From assembly GCF_003600835.1 (NCBI RefSeq), contig NZ_NQYC01000001.1, forward strand, positions 868,001-932,000: a stretch of DNA of 64,000 nt, written 5' to 3'. The position numbers and the translations under genes are program-made. This DNA is from Bacillus sp. PK3_68 (GTDB lineage Bacteria > Bacillota > Bacilli > Bacillales > Domibacillaceae). The notes beneath the pieces were generated by a model. The model ran no database searches, was not told the origin of the DNA, and worked only from the letters and a program-made list of their open reading frames with translations. Below are positions 46,264 through 54,353 of this stretch, one piece after another (position 1 is the stretch's first letter; every line of letters starts with the position of its first letter).

Positions 46264-46938
46264 ATGAAAAATCATTCAATGGAACACTATGTATATGACC
46301 ATATTAAAACGGCTATCTTATCCCGTAAGTTAGCACCCGGAAAACAGCTAGTTGAAAATAAAATTTCTAATACACTGCAAGTAAGTAGAACTCCAATTAG
46401 AAATGCTATAAAGAAGTTAGCTTTAGAAGGGCTCGTTGATATTATTCCGAATAAGGGTGCCTTCGTAACGAGTCCAACGAAAGAAGAAATTATTCAAGCT
46501 TATGAATTAAGAGCTACCTTGGAATTTTTAGCAGCCAGCCAAGCGATGAAAATAATGACTGAAGCAGACTTTGAAGAAATAAAAGAAAATATTAAAGAAG
46601 AAAATAGAGTGTTATTAGATAAAGACTCTGAGGCCTATGTTAAGTCTAATAAATCTTTCCATGTAGCGATTACTAAAAAATGTAATAACAAATTTTTAAA
46701 TGACTTTATTGATCGGCTTATTAATCAGACGAATATCTATCTGCTTCTCTATGACGAATTTTTCGATAACCCAGAGCAGGAGCCTTATAGCCCCGAAGAA
46801 CATATGTATATTCTAAAGTTGATGGAACAGCAAAATGAAGATGAACTAAAAATAGCTTTGGAAAATCACTATAAGCGAGCTCTTAAGAGCCTTTCCATTC
46901 ATTACACCGAATATAAAGAACTAGATGAAATTTTTTAA
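46264..46938 (+). CDS. GntR-family (FadR/FCD-type) regulator
   Basis: About 224 residues. Winged helix at residues 5-70 (LVENKISNTLQVSRTPIRNAIKKLALEGLVD), then the FCD domain with YELRATLEFLAASQA and a conserved Asp/His set (NKSFHVAI, ALENHYKRAL) that binds metal or ligand. Either GTG 46252 or ATG 46264 may be the start; AGGTGA upstream of the ATG gives the better spacing. Divergent from the amino-acid ABC operon and presumably its regulator. Confidence 0.9.
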   Translation: MKNHSMEHYVYDHIKTAILSRKLAPGKQLVENKISNTLQVSRTPIRNAIKKLALEGLVDIIPNKGAFVTSPTKEEIIQAYELRATLEFLAASQAMKIMTEADFEEIKENIKEENRVLLDKDSEAYVKSNKSFHVAITKKCNNKFLNDFIDRLINQTNIYLLLYDEFFDNPEQEPYSPEEHMYILKLMEQQNEDELKIALENHYKRALKSLSIHYTEYKELDEIF

Positions 46939-46980
46939 CCTTTTACAAAAAAACGACTCGTATAAACAGCAAATAAAAAA

Positions 46981-47031
46981 ATGACCAACGATATTCAGCT
47001 AAGCAGCTGAATATCGTTGGTCATTCATTTT
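46981..47031 (+). terminator. Terminator of the GntR gene
   Basis: A perfect 20-base stem (46981-47000 with 47005-47024) with a four-base loop AAGC, then TCATTTTTATC. Very strong; it may end transcription of both neighbours. Confidence 0.85.
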
Positions 47032-47326
47032 TATCTTTAGCCTGCAAATTTAAGTAAAAGAGAAGGATTCTATTTTCAGGAACACGTATTTCCTGTAAAT
47101 TCAAGCTGTGAACAGTGAACAGATAATTATTCCAAACGCGGAAATTCAGACATCGAAAACGAGTGCACTTTGATACGAAAATTTTGATAAAAGATTGACC
47201 TCTGCTATAAGAGCTATACTATTTTCGATCATTCAAGCTATTTACACTACTACCTTCTTCCCTTTTTTCTAAGGCTTTGTCGTGTAGGTCTCGCTAAAGA
47301 ACATGATGCACTCGATTTCTCACCAT
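47032..47326. other. intergenic, no gene recognised
   Basis: About 300 bases between convergent genes with no coding frame supported. Confidence 0.5.
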
Positions 47327-47605
47327 TCATTTGCTTTCTTCCATAGAGCCATCCGTTAGCGAATGAAACCAGCTTTTGTCTTCTGAATCCAATGCCATGT
47401 TAATATGCAAATGTGTCAAAGCCTTTGCATCTTCCGACAGAAGCTCGCTGTCGGCTCTATCCAATTGATGATGACTAAACCGTTTTTCACCCTCTGCTTT
47501 TCCGTTTTTGATCACACAGACAAGCGCTCCGTAGTCATCCGATTCAAGAACATATCCCTTTGCGTTGTGATGTTTTATCTCTACCCAGCTTCCTTCTTTA
47601 TACAT
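47327..47605 (-). CDS. IDEAL-domain protein
   Basis: A 92-residue protein. Residues 1-50 are a small beta-type domain (GSWVEIKHHNAKGYVLES); residues 60-85 (HINMALDSEDKSWFHSLTD) fit the short IDEAL helix motif of Firmicutes, which usually reads ID-x-ALD-x-D-K-x-WF. Function is unknown; IDEAL regions often mediate protein contacts. AAAGGAGGC lies before ATG. Confidence 0.7.
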   Translation of the reverse strand: MYKEGSWVEIKHHNAKGYVLESDDYGALVCVIKNGKAEGEKRFSHHQLDRADSELLSEDAKALTHLHINMALDSEDKSWFHSLTDGSMEESK

Positions 47606-47743
47606 GATTGCCGCCTCCTTTTTATCAGACTTTCCACTTTTTTCTTATTTTAATCGTTGAAAAAGGCGGTGCCGCCAGGTTGTATTCAAAGAATTAAATC
47701 TTTGCTAGTATATAAAGTGTAAAAGCAACGAAAGGAGAATACG

Positions 47744-48657
47744 ATGGATCATAAAGTAGCCTTACTATTTATTGGCGTCGCTGCCTCTTTATGGGGAATC
47801 ATTGGCGCATTTGTTACCTATCTATATGAAATAGGATTTACGCCGGCACAAGTAGTTGCCTTACGCTCTTTATCCGCCGCTTTGTTTTTAGTCCTATATG
47901 TTTTTACTAAGAACCGCCAACTTTTAAAAATTAAAGTGTCGGATAGCAAATACTTTGTGGGAACTGGCATTATCAGCATTGTCTTTTTTAACTGGTGCCT
48001 TTTCAGTGCCATTGAAGAAACATCTATTTCTGTTGCCTCCATCCTTCTTTATACAGCACCCGCTTTCGTCGTTATTTTTTCGAGGCTGCTATTTAAAGAG
48101 GCACTAACCGCACGAAAGATATCAGCTCTTGTTGTTACATTTGTCGGCTGTTCATTTGTGATTGGCATCTTGCCTAGTATGAATGAAGCCATCTCCTTAT
48201 ACGGTTTTATCTTAGGCCTTGGCTCCGGTCTTTTTATGCTCTTTACAGCATATTCGGAAAGTTCGCTCTCCAAAAATATGACTCTTTAACTGTTACTGTG
48301 TATACATTTTTGTTTGCAGCTGTCGCTATTACCCCTTTTAGCGGCGTCTGGTTGGCCGGCCCTTTACTGTTGAACATAAAAGCCTGGATATGTATCATTG
48401 GCTTAGGCTTTTTCTCGACCGCCCTGCCATTTATTCTTTATACAAAGGGCCTAAGCAAGATAGAGTCTAGTCAGGCATCTATTATAGCTACTATCGAACC
48501 CGTCGTCGCCTCTCTTGTAGGACTTTTAATTTTTCATGAAAGATTAAATGCCTGGCAATACTCTGGCATTGTGATGGTCATTTTAGCTGTGGTGATTGTG
48601 CAAGAATCCAAACAAAAGGCGAACAAGCAAACGCTTATTTCGAAAAAATCTTCTTAA
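47744..48657 (+). pseudogene. EamA/DMT-family transporter, frame broken by one base
   Basis: A ten-helix drug/metabolite transporter made of two EamA halves, split at about residue 165. The first frame ends AYSESSLSKNMTL; the second resumes later. One T is missing in the run at 48242-48244: with it the reading is FYSIFGKFALQKYDSLTVTVYTF, the usual EamA sequence, and the protein has 304 residues. AGGAG lies 8 bases before ATG. Substrate is unknown. The shift may be a sequencing error. Confidence 0.85.
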
Positions 48658-48760
48658 ACACAAGGCATTGCTTGTTTGCAATGAGAAAACCTTCCCTTGC
48701 CAGTGTGTCATCAGCAGATACAACAGCATATGCTATGAAATAAGGAGGCGATTCACTTTT

Positions 48761-49063
48761 ATGAAAAGGTATCCCTACAATCATGCGAAAGCCAATTCCT
48801 TATTTCCGCCTGGCCAATACTCCTATTCAGATACATTCTCGTCTATAATGAAAAGCTTATCCCCTTCTTATACGATCAAGGCAGAACCTGTGTTTCTCGA
48901 TCACTTGCTTATACATGTAGGTGAGGACATCCGTGTAGTTATGGGAACGGATTCTCTCGAGGGTACGTTAACTGGGGTGGCCATTGACCATCTTCAGTTA
49001 ACTATAGATGGAATAAGCTATCATATTCGTTATCCCCATATTACCTACTTCAGAAAAATCTAA
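48761..49063 (+). CDS. DUF2642 (YuzF-like) protein
   Basis: About 100 residues. The C-terminal DUF2642 segment, GEDIRVVMGTDSLEGTLTGVAIDHLQLTID, has the small SM-like fold seen in YuzF and CotD-type neighbours of Bacillus. ATG at 48761 is about 13 bases after AAGGAGG, a long spacing. The longer frame overlaps the DMT gene end and is not conserved. Often spore-related, but no role is shown. Confidence 0.75.
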   Translation: MKRYPYNHAKANSLFPPGQYSYSDTFSSIMKSLSPSYTIKAEPVFLDHLLIHVGEDIRVVMGTDSLEGTLTGVAIDHLQLTIDGISYHIRYPHITYFRKI

Positions 49064-49239
49064 TCTCTCTTCACCAATATTCCTGCGTCCTAAGACGCTT
49101 TTTTATTGACTGAGCTCTTTTCAAACATCAAATTGTTTAAATATTCTGTAAAATGTGTTATGGTTAATTCTACAAAGAAAAGGCCTATATGGTAATTTGG
49201 CTTAGTCCCTTTCCATGATCTTAAGAAAGGAGTGCTAGG

Positions 49240-49458
49240 ATGTCTTTAGACAAGCTGAAGGAAATGTTAGAAATGCTGCGCTATTATAATACCCTAGAAA
49301 TTACTCATACATTCAGCAATGGCAGGCAGCCATTATTATCAGTTTGTTGTTTAAACAACACGACAATTATCCAAGTAACAATGATTGAGAACCAACTGGT
49401 TCAATCCTATGACTGTGTAGAAGAAGCCGCCGCTATTATAGATGAATGGATCAATTAA
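49240..49458 (+). CDS. Small hypothetical protein
   Basis: A 72-residue protein: MSLDKLKEMLEMLRYYNTLE, then an LSVCCLNNTTIIQVTMIENQ beta-rich part and an acidic helix (CVEEAAAIIDEWIN). AAAGGAGTGCTAGG precedes ATG. I do not recognise the family. Confidence 0.65.
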   Translation: MSLDKLKEMLEMLRYYNTLEITHTFSNGRQPLLSVCCLNNTTIIQVTMIENQLVQSYDCVEEAAAIIDEWIN

Positions 49459-49614
49459 CTTTCTCCTATGAAACTTCCACATATGTAGGCGGCTTATCTT
49501 TCTATATTTTTTATTTCTCTATTGTTGGGTTTACGTTCTTTTTCAGTTGGGTAAACATAAAATCTATATTTATGGATATACTTTCTTAACACTTTAAGGA
49601 AAGGAGAGTTGAAT

Positions 49615-49752
49615 ATGGCACCCATTGATTATTTTGCCTGGGCCATCTCCATGCTCTTAGGCATTGTCTTTATTAGCTCTTTAATCATCTTATCCCGAAA
49701 ACCAAGGTTTTTCTCTGAAAATGAAAAGAAATCTTCTCAGTCAAATAAGTAA
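49615..49752 (+). CDS. Small membrane protein
   Basis: A 45-residue protein with one transmembrane helix (about residues 8-27, WAISMLLGIVFISSLIIL) and a charged tail (SENEKKSSQSNK). AAGGAAAGGAGAG precedes ATG and a good terminator follows. Function unknown. Confidence 0.65.
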   Translation: MAPIDYFAWAISMLLGIVFISSLIILSRKPRFFSENEKKSSQSNK

Positions 49753-49840
49753 ACATTCTCCAGATGTACTTCCAGCAACCGGCCATCATACTCTTTGCTC
49801 AATCGATTGCTCCCTTTTTATTTAAATTCCAACTATAATC

Positions 49841-49873
49841 AAAAAGAAGACTGATTATCCAGTCTTCTTTTTT
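49841..49873 (+). terminator. Terminator
   Basis: AAGAAGACTG and CAGTCTTCTT arms with T-run TTTTTT after them and A-run before them. Confidence 0.8.
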
Positions 49874-49937
49874 GCTTTACACGAACCAAACGCTAAAGCT
49901 CTGTAACTAAACAAGATGAAAAACTAATCAAAGTTTT

Positions 49938-50117
49938 TCATCCCTGCTGCTCTTCTTGTACTGAATCATTAGTAGATCTTTGCTGAATGACTACATGTTG
50001 GGGCCTTCTTGGGTAATTTGCCTTTTCTGAATCATCGGGGCCTGTGAGGGTTCCTCTTTGGTCTAAGTTTCCGTATTCCACCTGTGTTCTATATTCCTTT
50101 TGATTTCCTCTTTCCAT
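49938..50117 (-). CDS. Small hydrophilic hypothetical protein
   Basis: A 59-residue protein starting MERGNQKEYRTQVEYGNLDQ, rich in charged residues, Q and N and with no hydrophobic segment. GGAGA lies before ATG (50115-50117). Low-complexity, small spore-type composition; family not recognised. Confidence 0.55.
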   Translation of the reverse strand: MERGNQKEYRTQVEYGNLDQRGTLTGPDDSEKANYPRRPQHVVIQQRSTNDSVQEEQQG

Positions 50118-50255
50118 GATAATCTCCTTCCTCAAATTATTGTCATAAGCAAAGGATTTGTCTTTCCATTATTTTTCTAATTTGTACGTCCGTCCAATCG
50201 CTGATTATGTTTCTTCATATAATGTAGTAATTCCGTTACAAAGGAGGTAAAATCT

Positions 50256-50378
50256 ATGGGTTACGGCTACGCTGGTGGCGGCGGTGGCGGCTACGGCAGC
50301 GGCTTCGCGTTAATTGTTGTGTTGTTCATTCTCTTAATTATCATTGGCGCAACTTTCATGGGAGGCTACGGATACTAA
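50256..50378 (+). CDS. yjcZ: YjcZ-family sporulation protein
   Basis: A 40-residue protein. A Gly-Tyr-rich start ([16 protein letters not shown]) is followed by one hydrophobic helix ([15 protein letters not shown]) and GGYGY, the YjcZ/BhlA-like pattern of small spore-associated membrane peptides. AAAGGAGG lies nine bases before ATG. It is below usual ORF-calling length. Confidence 0.85.
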   Translation: MGYGYAGGGGGGYGSGFALIVVLFILLIIIGATFMGGYGY

Positions 50379-50449
50379 TTTGTACACTTTAAAGAATGGC
50401 TACAAGTGATTGTCCCCTTCTCACTGTATCCTTTCTCTCGTTGCTTACA

Positions 50450-50480
50450 AACCAGACAGAGATCACTGTCTGGTTTTTTA
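50450..50480 (+). terminator. Terminator of the yjcZ-like gene
   Basis: AACCAGACAG and CTGTCTGGTT arms with a six-base loop and TTTTTATTTTTT after. Confidence 0.85.
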
Positions 50481-50812
50481 TTTTTTGTATTAGGCTGCAT
50501 TTTATACATATCACTGTATTCTTCGTTTGTTTACGAATATCCTTTGTATCCAGGACTTTCTTGGATATATTTTTTTATTTAAGTTACATTAATAATGTTG
50601 ACAGTGATATTAAAAGATCCACCTCTGCCTTACGCCTACATGTTATTGAGACTGCATGAGCAGAAGAAATGAACAAAACAATCAAAAATGTAACAAAAAG
50701 CTAAGTTTTCCCCATCTAAGCCTTAAGTTCTCCGTTGACAATGATGCCTAGTTTCTTGAAAGCAAGAATAACCAGTATAAAATTATGCGGGATGCGATAG
50801 GAGGAAATCTGC
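50481..50812. other. intergenic, no gene recognised
   Basis: AT-rich spacer of about 330 bases. No coding frame or structured RNA is supported. Confidence 0.55.
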
Positions 50813-50986
50813 ATGGAAATTCGTGAAGGCTTAATTCCAACAGCTTTAGGTACAGCAGTTACAGCTGCGGGATATGCTCTAAAGCAAAAACGCGACTCAA
50901 ACAAAATGATTGCCAACACTGTTTTTGGATTTGGTCTAGCGCACATTGTCTTGGGCTCTATTGATTTACTCCAGCATCGCCAATAA
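50813..50986 (+). CDS. Small conserved protein with Gly-rich hydrophobic centre
   Basis: A 57-residue protein: MEIREGLIPTALGTAVTAAG, then KQKRDSNKMIANTVFGFGLAH and ILGSIDLL. Two hydrophobic segments alternate with a basic loop. ATAGGAGG lies 7 bases before ATG. I recall similar short Bacillus proteins (sometimes misnamed asparagine synthase) but cannot give a function. A minus-strand frame over the same bases is its shadow. Confidence 0.75.
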   Translation: MEIREGLIPTALGTAVTAAGYALKQKRDSNKMIANTVFGFGLAHIVLGSIDLLQHRQ

Positions 50987-50989
50987 CGC

Positions 50990-51023
50990 AAACAGGCAGG
51001 CCAAATTTTGCCCCTGCCTGTTT
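50990..51023 (+). terminator. Terminator
   Basis: AAACAGGCAGG and CCTGCCTGTTT arms, right after the 50813-50986 gene. A second hairpin (51044-51078, CCCCTCTC/GAGAAGGG with T-run) follows before the convergent gene. Confidence 0.8.
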
Positions 51024-51104
51024 CTTATATTCTTCGCAACAATAAAAACCCCTCTCCTCAAAAAAGAGAAGGGTTTTTCAAGCCATCTATTTATTTCCAA
51101 GCAT

Positions 51105-51329
51105 TTAACTAGTTACTTTTACAAATTCCCATAGGTTTTCAATTGGGCAGATTCCATAACGCGGTGCATGTGTAAATTCATAACAGGCATAATTCTTCCA
51201 GCCGTGAAGATTTACTTTGATTTCCCTCTGTTCGTCTTCCAGCCAAACAAACTTCCAATCTCCATTTAATAGATTGAGCAACTGATCACTGGTTTTTACA
51301 TTTTCAAACGAACTGAATAGATCCGCCAT
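51105..51329 (-). CDS. Hypothetical protein
   Basis: A 74-residue protein, MADLFSSFENVKTSDQLLNL then WKFVWLEDEQREIKVNLHGW and YACYEFTHAPRYGICPIENL. It is rich in aromatic residues. AGGCGGAAGA lies before ATG. Family not recognised. Confidence 0.65.
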   Translation of the reverse strand: MADLFSSFENVKTSDQLLNLLNGDWKFVWLEDEQREIKVNLHGWKNYACYEFTHAPRYGICPIENLWEFVKVTS

Positions 51330-51577
51330 TCTTCCGCCTCCTTATTCACTTACTATACAAATTCTTTACTTTTATGTAAATTCCTCTAAAAAGTTTCTTT
51401 TCCTCTTTCATCCTCCCTTCTCTCTTCATTGTATGTAAGAAGAAGACGTAAAAGAATGATTAATCATGTAACATTATTAGAAGTTTTGTCGAATACCTTT
51501 CTAAACTTAAAGGAAGCGGCCATAATATGTAATGTTGTGTCTTCTTCGCAAATATATTTGTCCGGGAGAGTTAGAAA

Positions 51578-51754
51578 ATGGAGAGATATGAAATGTTCAA
51601 TGATCTAATTGAAGAAATCAATTCTAAACGAAAATTAATGATTAAAGTCGGAACAACTAAGGGACTTCATCACTTTGAAACCATTCAATACAGCGAAGAG
51701 CTAGATAAACTGATCTACAAATATCAAAGGTTAACTAAGCTTTCCAACAACTAA
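51578..51754 (+). CDS. Spo0E-family aspartyl-phosphate phosphatase
   Basis: A 58-residue protein: LIEEINSKRKLMIKVGTT then SEELDKLIYKYQ. The SxxLDxxI motif and the length fit Spo0E/YnzD-type phosphatases acting on Spo0A~P. GGGAGAG lies upstream. It is the second copy in the window (see 41828-42013), and shares KYS/QYSEELDxLIxKYQ with it. Confidence 0.88.
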   Translation: MERYEMFNDLIEEINSKRKLMIKVGTTKGLHHFETIQYSEELDKLIYKYQRLTKLSNN

Positions 51755-51865
51755 TTTTTGGGTATTTACTGCTGTCCATGACTTAGCTAAAAAGAATCTT
51801 AAGAAAAAAGCAAAGGAGTGTGAGATAATAGAAGGGGATTAAAATAAAAATTAGGAAGTGATAAG

Positions 51866-52072
51866 ATGGCTTATTATAATAACAGACGTGAAGAGCCTTT
51901 GCCAAGTGAAGATATTAGCACCTGGGAGTGCACCTCAGAAAATTGCAACGGTTGGATGCGCAAGGCATTTTCTTCTGTTGAAACACCTGTCTGTCCATTT
52001 TGCGGCAGTTCAATGGAAAGCGGCACTAGGCATACTCATCCTTTGAAAAATAACACTGTACATAAAGAGTAG
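51866..52072 (+). CDS. ydjO: Cold-inducible YdjO-type protein
   Basis: A 68-residue protein: EPLPSEDISTWECTSENCNGWMR, then VCPFCGSSM. Two CxxC-like pairs (C-x4-C and C-x2-C) suggest a zinc ribbon. The pattern matches Bacillus YdjO, a cold-inducible protein of unknown function. Start ATG at 51866 follows AGGAAGTG. Confidence 0.85.
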   Translation: MAYYNNRREEPLPSEDISTWECTSENCNGWMRKAFSSVETPVCPFCGSSMESGTRHTHPLKNNTVHKE

Positions 52073-52077
52073 AAGCG

Positions 52078-52127
52078 AAAAAGCCTGTTAAGATATAGAC
52101 ATGGTCTATTCTAAAACTATCAGGCTG
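52078..52127 (-). terminator. Terminator of the DUF421 gene
   Basis: AGCCTGATAGTTTTAGAATAG and CTATATCTTAACAGGCT form a long imperfect hairpin on the minus strand, followed by TTTTTC. Confidence 0.6.
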
Positions 52128-52225
52128 ATTGAAAACGTTTGGCTTCCAAGCTCCATCCTGATGAGAAGCAAACAATGAGCGTTCAAGAAAGCGAGCGTTA
52201 TCAACAGCCTGATTCACTTTCTTTT

Positions 52226-52903
52226 TTACTCTTTATAAGGTATAAGGTAAAAACCATTATTTTCTGACCATTCTCCGTAAAAGACCTCCGTTATATCTTC
52301 TACTCCTTCTCTCTTTAATTCAGACCTCAGCCACTCTTTGTCTTTGCCAACTTTCTTTAGCTCTCTTTCGTCTATTGTCCCTTCATCCACAAGCAAATAA
52401 GTTGCCTCGTTTTCCTTAGGCTTAATATTCATCATAGCAGGCGTGATAGCAGATTCTTTTGCTTTTGGCAGCACGCTTAATGTTCCACTCGTTTCCAATG
52501 TAGCATGTTCTACTTCAGCCAGTGAAAAATACCCCTGACTTCGAAGCAAAGTTCGTAATTGCTCCATTTCTATATGGTTCTTCTTTAATTCCTTTACATT
52601 GATTTTTCCTTTGACAATAATGTCAGATGATTCTCCCTTTAACAGCTTTCTAAACCAATTTGACTTCATCACTAACTTTTCAATTAGGTAAATGAGCGTT
52701 CCCCAAAGCAAAATAGCATAAATCACTTGAAAAATAGAGATTTTTTCATCAAAAATACCTTCTTCTAAAAAGCTTCCAAGCAAAATTAAATAGACAAAAT
52801 CAAATGGAGTAATTTGGGACAGTTCTTTCTTTCCGAGCAGCCGAATGACTATTAGCAAGCTCACTAATCCAACAATAATCTTTAGTGTAATATCTAAATA
52901 CAT
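52226..52903 (-). CDS. DUF421 (YetF-like) membrane protein
   Basis: A 225-residue protein with three N-terminal helices (residues 5-75), where IRLLGKKELSQITPFDFVYLILLGS is the family signature. A cytoplasmic DUF421 domain follows, with KGESSDIIVKGKIN near 90, MEQLRTLLRSQGYFSLAEVEHATLETSGTLSVLP, and a duplicated small domain at the end. YetF proteins are expressed late in growth or sporulation; function is unclear. AGGAGGT lies before ATG. Confidence 0.92.
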   Translation of the reverse strand: MYLDITLKIIVGLVSLLIVIRLLGKKELSQITPFDFVYLILLGSFLEEGIFDEKISIFQVIYAILLWGTLIYLIEKLVMKSNWFRKLLKGESSDIIVKGKINVKELKKNHIEMEQLRTLLRSQGYFSLAEVEHATLETSGTLSVLPKAKESAITPAMMNIKPKENEATYLLVDEGTIDERELKKVGKDKEWLRSELKREGVEDITEVFYGEWSENNGFYLIPYKE

Positions 52904-53078
52904 GAATTTACCTCCTGTGGCAGGCGCGGTTGTATCCTTACCATCCCTTTCCCTATTTCATTCCCCATGAACCTTCCAATTTATCTCTTAAACCTATCGC
53001 CCTACATCCTAGCAGAAGTTTCTTCCCTTCCACTCCCACTTCCTTTAATTCTTTAGCTGCTGAAATTCCTAAACGGAA

Positions 53079-53119
53079 AAAGAGCGAACCTGTTATTTGA
53101 ATAAACAGGTTCGCTCTTT
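53079..53119. terminator. Terminator after the patatin-like gene
   Basis: AAAGAGCGAACCTGTT and AACAGGTTCGCTCTTT, a perfect 16-base stem with a nine-base loop. T-runs on both strands make it bidirectional. Confidence 0.88.
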
Positions 53120-53142
53120 AACTTATCGCTCTTGAATGATTG

Positions 53143-54027
53143 CTATTTTAAAGGCTTTGCTACTTTCTCTTCACCAAGCCAATCAGTCAGCTCGTTAAAT
53201 ATATCCGCCGCATTTTGCCAGCCCAAATCGTACAACTTTGTCAATTTGCGCGGGTTGCGTTCGATGCGGCCGACTTCAAGCGGCTGCGTTGGACGAATAA
53301 CAAAGGCTTTGTTCTCTTTTTGAAGCTGGTCAATATACTCAACTGTCCGATTATAATGTCTCCATCTTTCTTCGAGCGTTCTTACTACTCCTGGATAGGC
53401 GGCATACTTACGTCTTATCATAAAATTCAGGCGGGAAGGTTTTTTCATATAACCTTCATGCTGGGTAAGGATAATAACATTGCGGCTGCAGCCATCCTCT
53501 TCCGCTTTCCTGACCGGAATAGGGTCACTCATTCCCCCATCAAGCAGCTCATACCCTTGGAAAGAAACAATGGGAGCAGCAAACGGTAACGAACTTGATG
53601 CCCTGATTGGCATTAATAACTCTTCTTTATATTCTTTTCTGCTAAAGTACACCGGCTCACCTGTATGACAATCCGTTGTACCAATAACAAATTCTGTTTC
53701 ACTACGATTAAATTCATCATAGTCAAACGGCACGATTTGGTTAGGAATAATATCAAAAACATAATCCATACCAAATAGTTCACCTTTCCTAAAGTAATTC
53801 CGCAGCGAAATATACTTTGGATCACGGATAAAACCAATATTTACCCGCTTATTTCGGCCCCACTGTTTAGAGATGTAGGACGCGGCATTACAGGCTCCAG
53901 CTGAAACCCCAATCACATAGGGAAACTCTATTTTATTCTCAAGAAAAAAGTCGAGCACACCGGCTGTATATACTCCTCGCATGCCGCCGCCTTCTAGAAC
54001 GAGACCTGTCTTTGTGTGCATGTTCAC
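53143..54027 (-). CDS. Patatin-like phospholipase (YjjU/RssA type)
   Basis: A 294-residue patatin-fold protein. GLVLEGGGMRGVYTAGVLD is the oxyanion glycine motif (residues 9-27), VIGVSAGACN holds the catalytic Ser (GxSxG), and LLDGGMSDPIPVRKA holds the catalytic Asp of the Ser-Asp dyad. Family enzymes cleave acyl chains of lipids; bacterial ones are often not secreted. No signal peptide is seen. AAGGAGTGG lies before ATG. Confidence 0.9.
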   Translation of the reverse strand: MNMHTKTGLVLEGGGMRGVYTAGVLDFFLENKIEFPYVIGVSAGACNAASYISKQWGRNKRVNIGFIRDPKYISLRNYFRKGELFGMDYVFDIIPNQIVPFDYDEFNRSETEFVIGTTDCHTGEPVYFSRKEYKEELLMPIRASSSLPFAAPIVSFQGYELLDGGMSDPIPVRKAEEDGCSRNVIILTQHEGYMKKPSRLNFMIRRKYAAYPGVVRTLEERWRHYNRTVEYIDQLQKENKAFVIRPTQPLEVGRIERNPRKLTKLYDLGWQNAADIFNELTDWLGEEKVAKPLK

Positions 54028-54143
54028 CCACTCCTTTTCATACTATATTGTATCAGACTCTCTCCACTGACACGCTTGATTTGCTTAAGGAAAAGCGGAT
54101 ATTTTATAAGAAAAATTTTTTACGAAATCAGGTGAAAAATCTA

Positions 54144-54172
54144 TTTTCAAATAGAAAAAATTTTTGTATGAT
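54144..54172 (+). promoter_or_regulatory. Candidate SigA promoter for the tRNA-like leader
   Basis: TTTTCA (54144-54149), a 17-base spacer and TATGAT (54167-54172). It has four and five of six matches to consensus. The start would be near 54179, just before the tRNA-like fold. Confidence 0.5.
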
Positions 54173-54201
54173 AGATTTAGCTTTAAAACAATTTGATGAG
54201 T

Positions 54202-54272
54202 ATTAGGGAAGGCAAATGGTGCGCCACCAGCTTCTTTAGCTGGTTCTAGTGGGTTCGATTCCCACCCCGAAA
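54202..54272 (+). ncRNA. tRNA-like element in the leader of an acetyltransferase gene
   Basis: The sequence folds as a cloverleaf. D-stem GGC/GCC with a nine-base loop holding GG (54211-54225); anticodon arm CCAGC-TTCTTTA-GCTGG (54227-54243), whose loop has U33 and anticodon CUU (Lys); variable loop TTCTA; perfect T-arm GTGGG-TTCGATT-CCCAC (54249-54265); acceptor strand CCCGAAA, which pairs only five of seven with ATTAGGG. No CCA, a U at position 37 and the weak acceptor stem argue against a normal tRNA. The 3' side overlaps a second hairpin that leads to the gene 82 bases downstream. Confidence 0.55.
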
Positions 54273-54307
54273 TTTTTTGTGAATGCTATGAAAAATTTCG
54301 AGGGTGG
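54262..54307 (+). promoter_or_regulatory. Leader hairpin competing with the tRNA-like T-arm
   Basis: CCACCCCGAAATTTTT (54262-54277) pairs with AAAAATTTCGAGGGTGG (54291-54307) with one bulged base. Left-arm bases 54262-54272 also belong to the T-arm and acceptor strand of the tRNA-like fold, so the two folds exclude each other. The T-arm followed by AAATTTTTT resembles an intrinsic terminator. A further small hairpin (CCCTC 54333-54337 with GAGGG 54343-54347) covers the ribosome binding site. Confidence 0.55.
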
Positions 54308-54353
54308 ATTCGGACACAACAGGACCGGAGTGCCCTCATTTGGAGGGATTAAC

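Noticed and set aside
50716-50991. A 91-codon minus-strand frame
   Set aside because: It is the reverse shadow of the plus-strand 57-residue gene at 50813-50986, which has a good ribosome binding site.
52026-52217. A 63-codon minus-strand frame after the DUF421 gene
   Set aside because: It starts nine bases after the DUF421 stop without a ribosome binding site and runs through the terminator hairpin.
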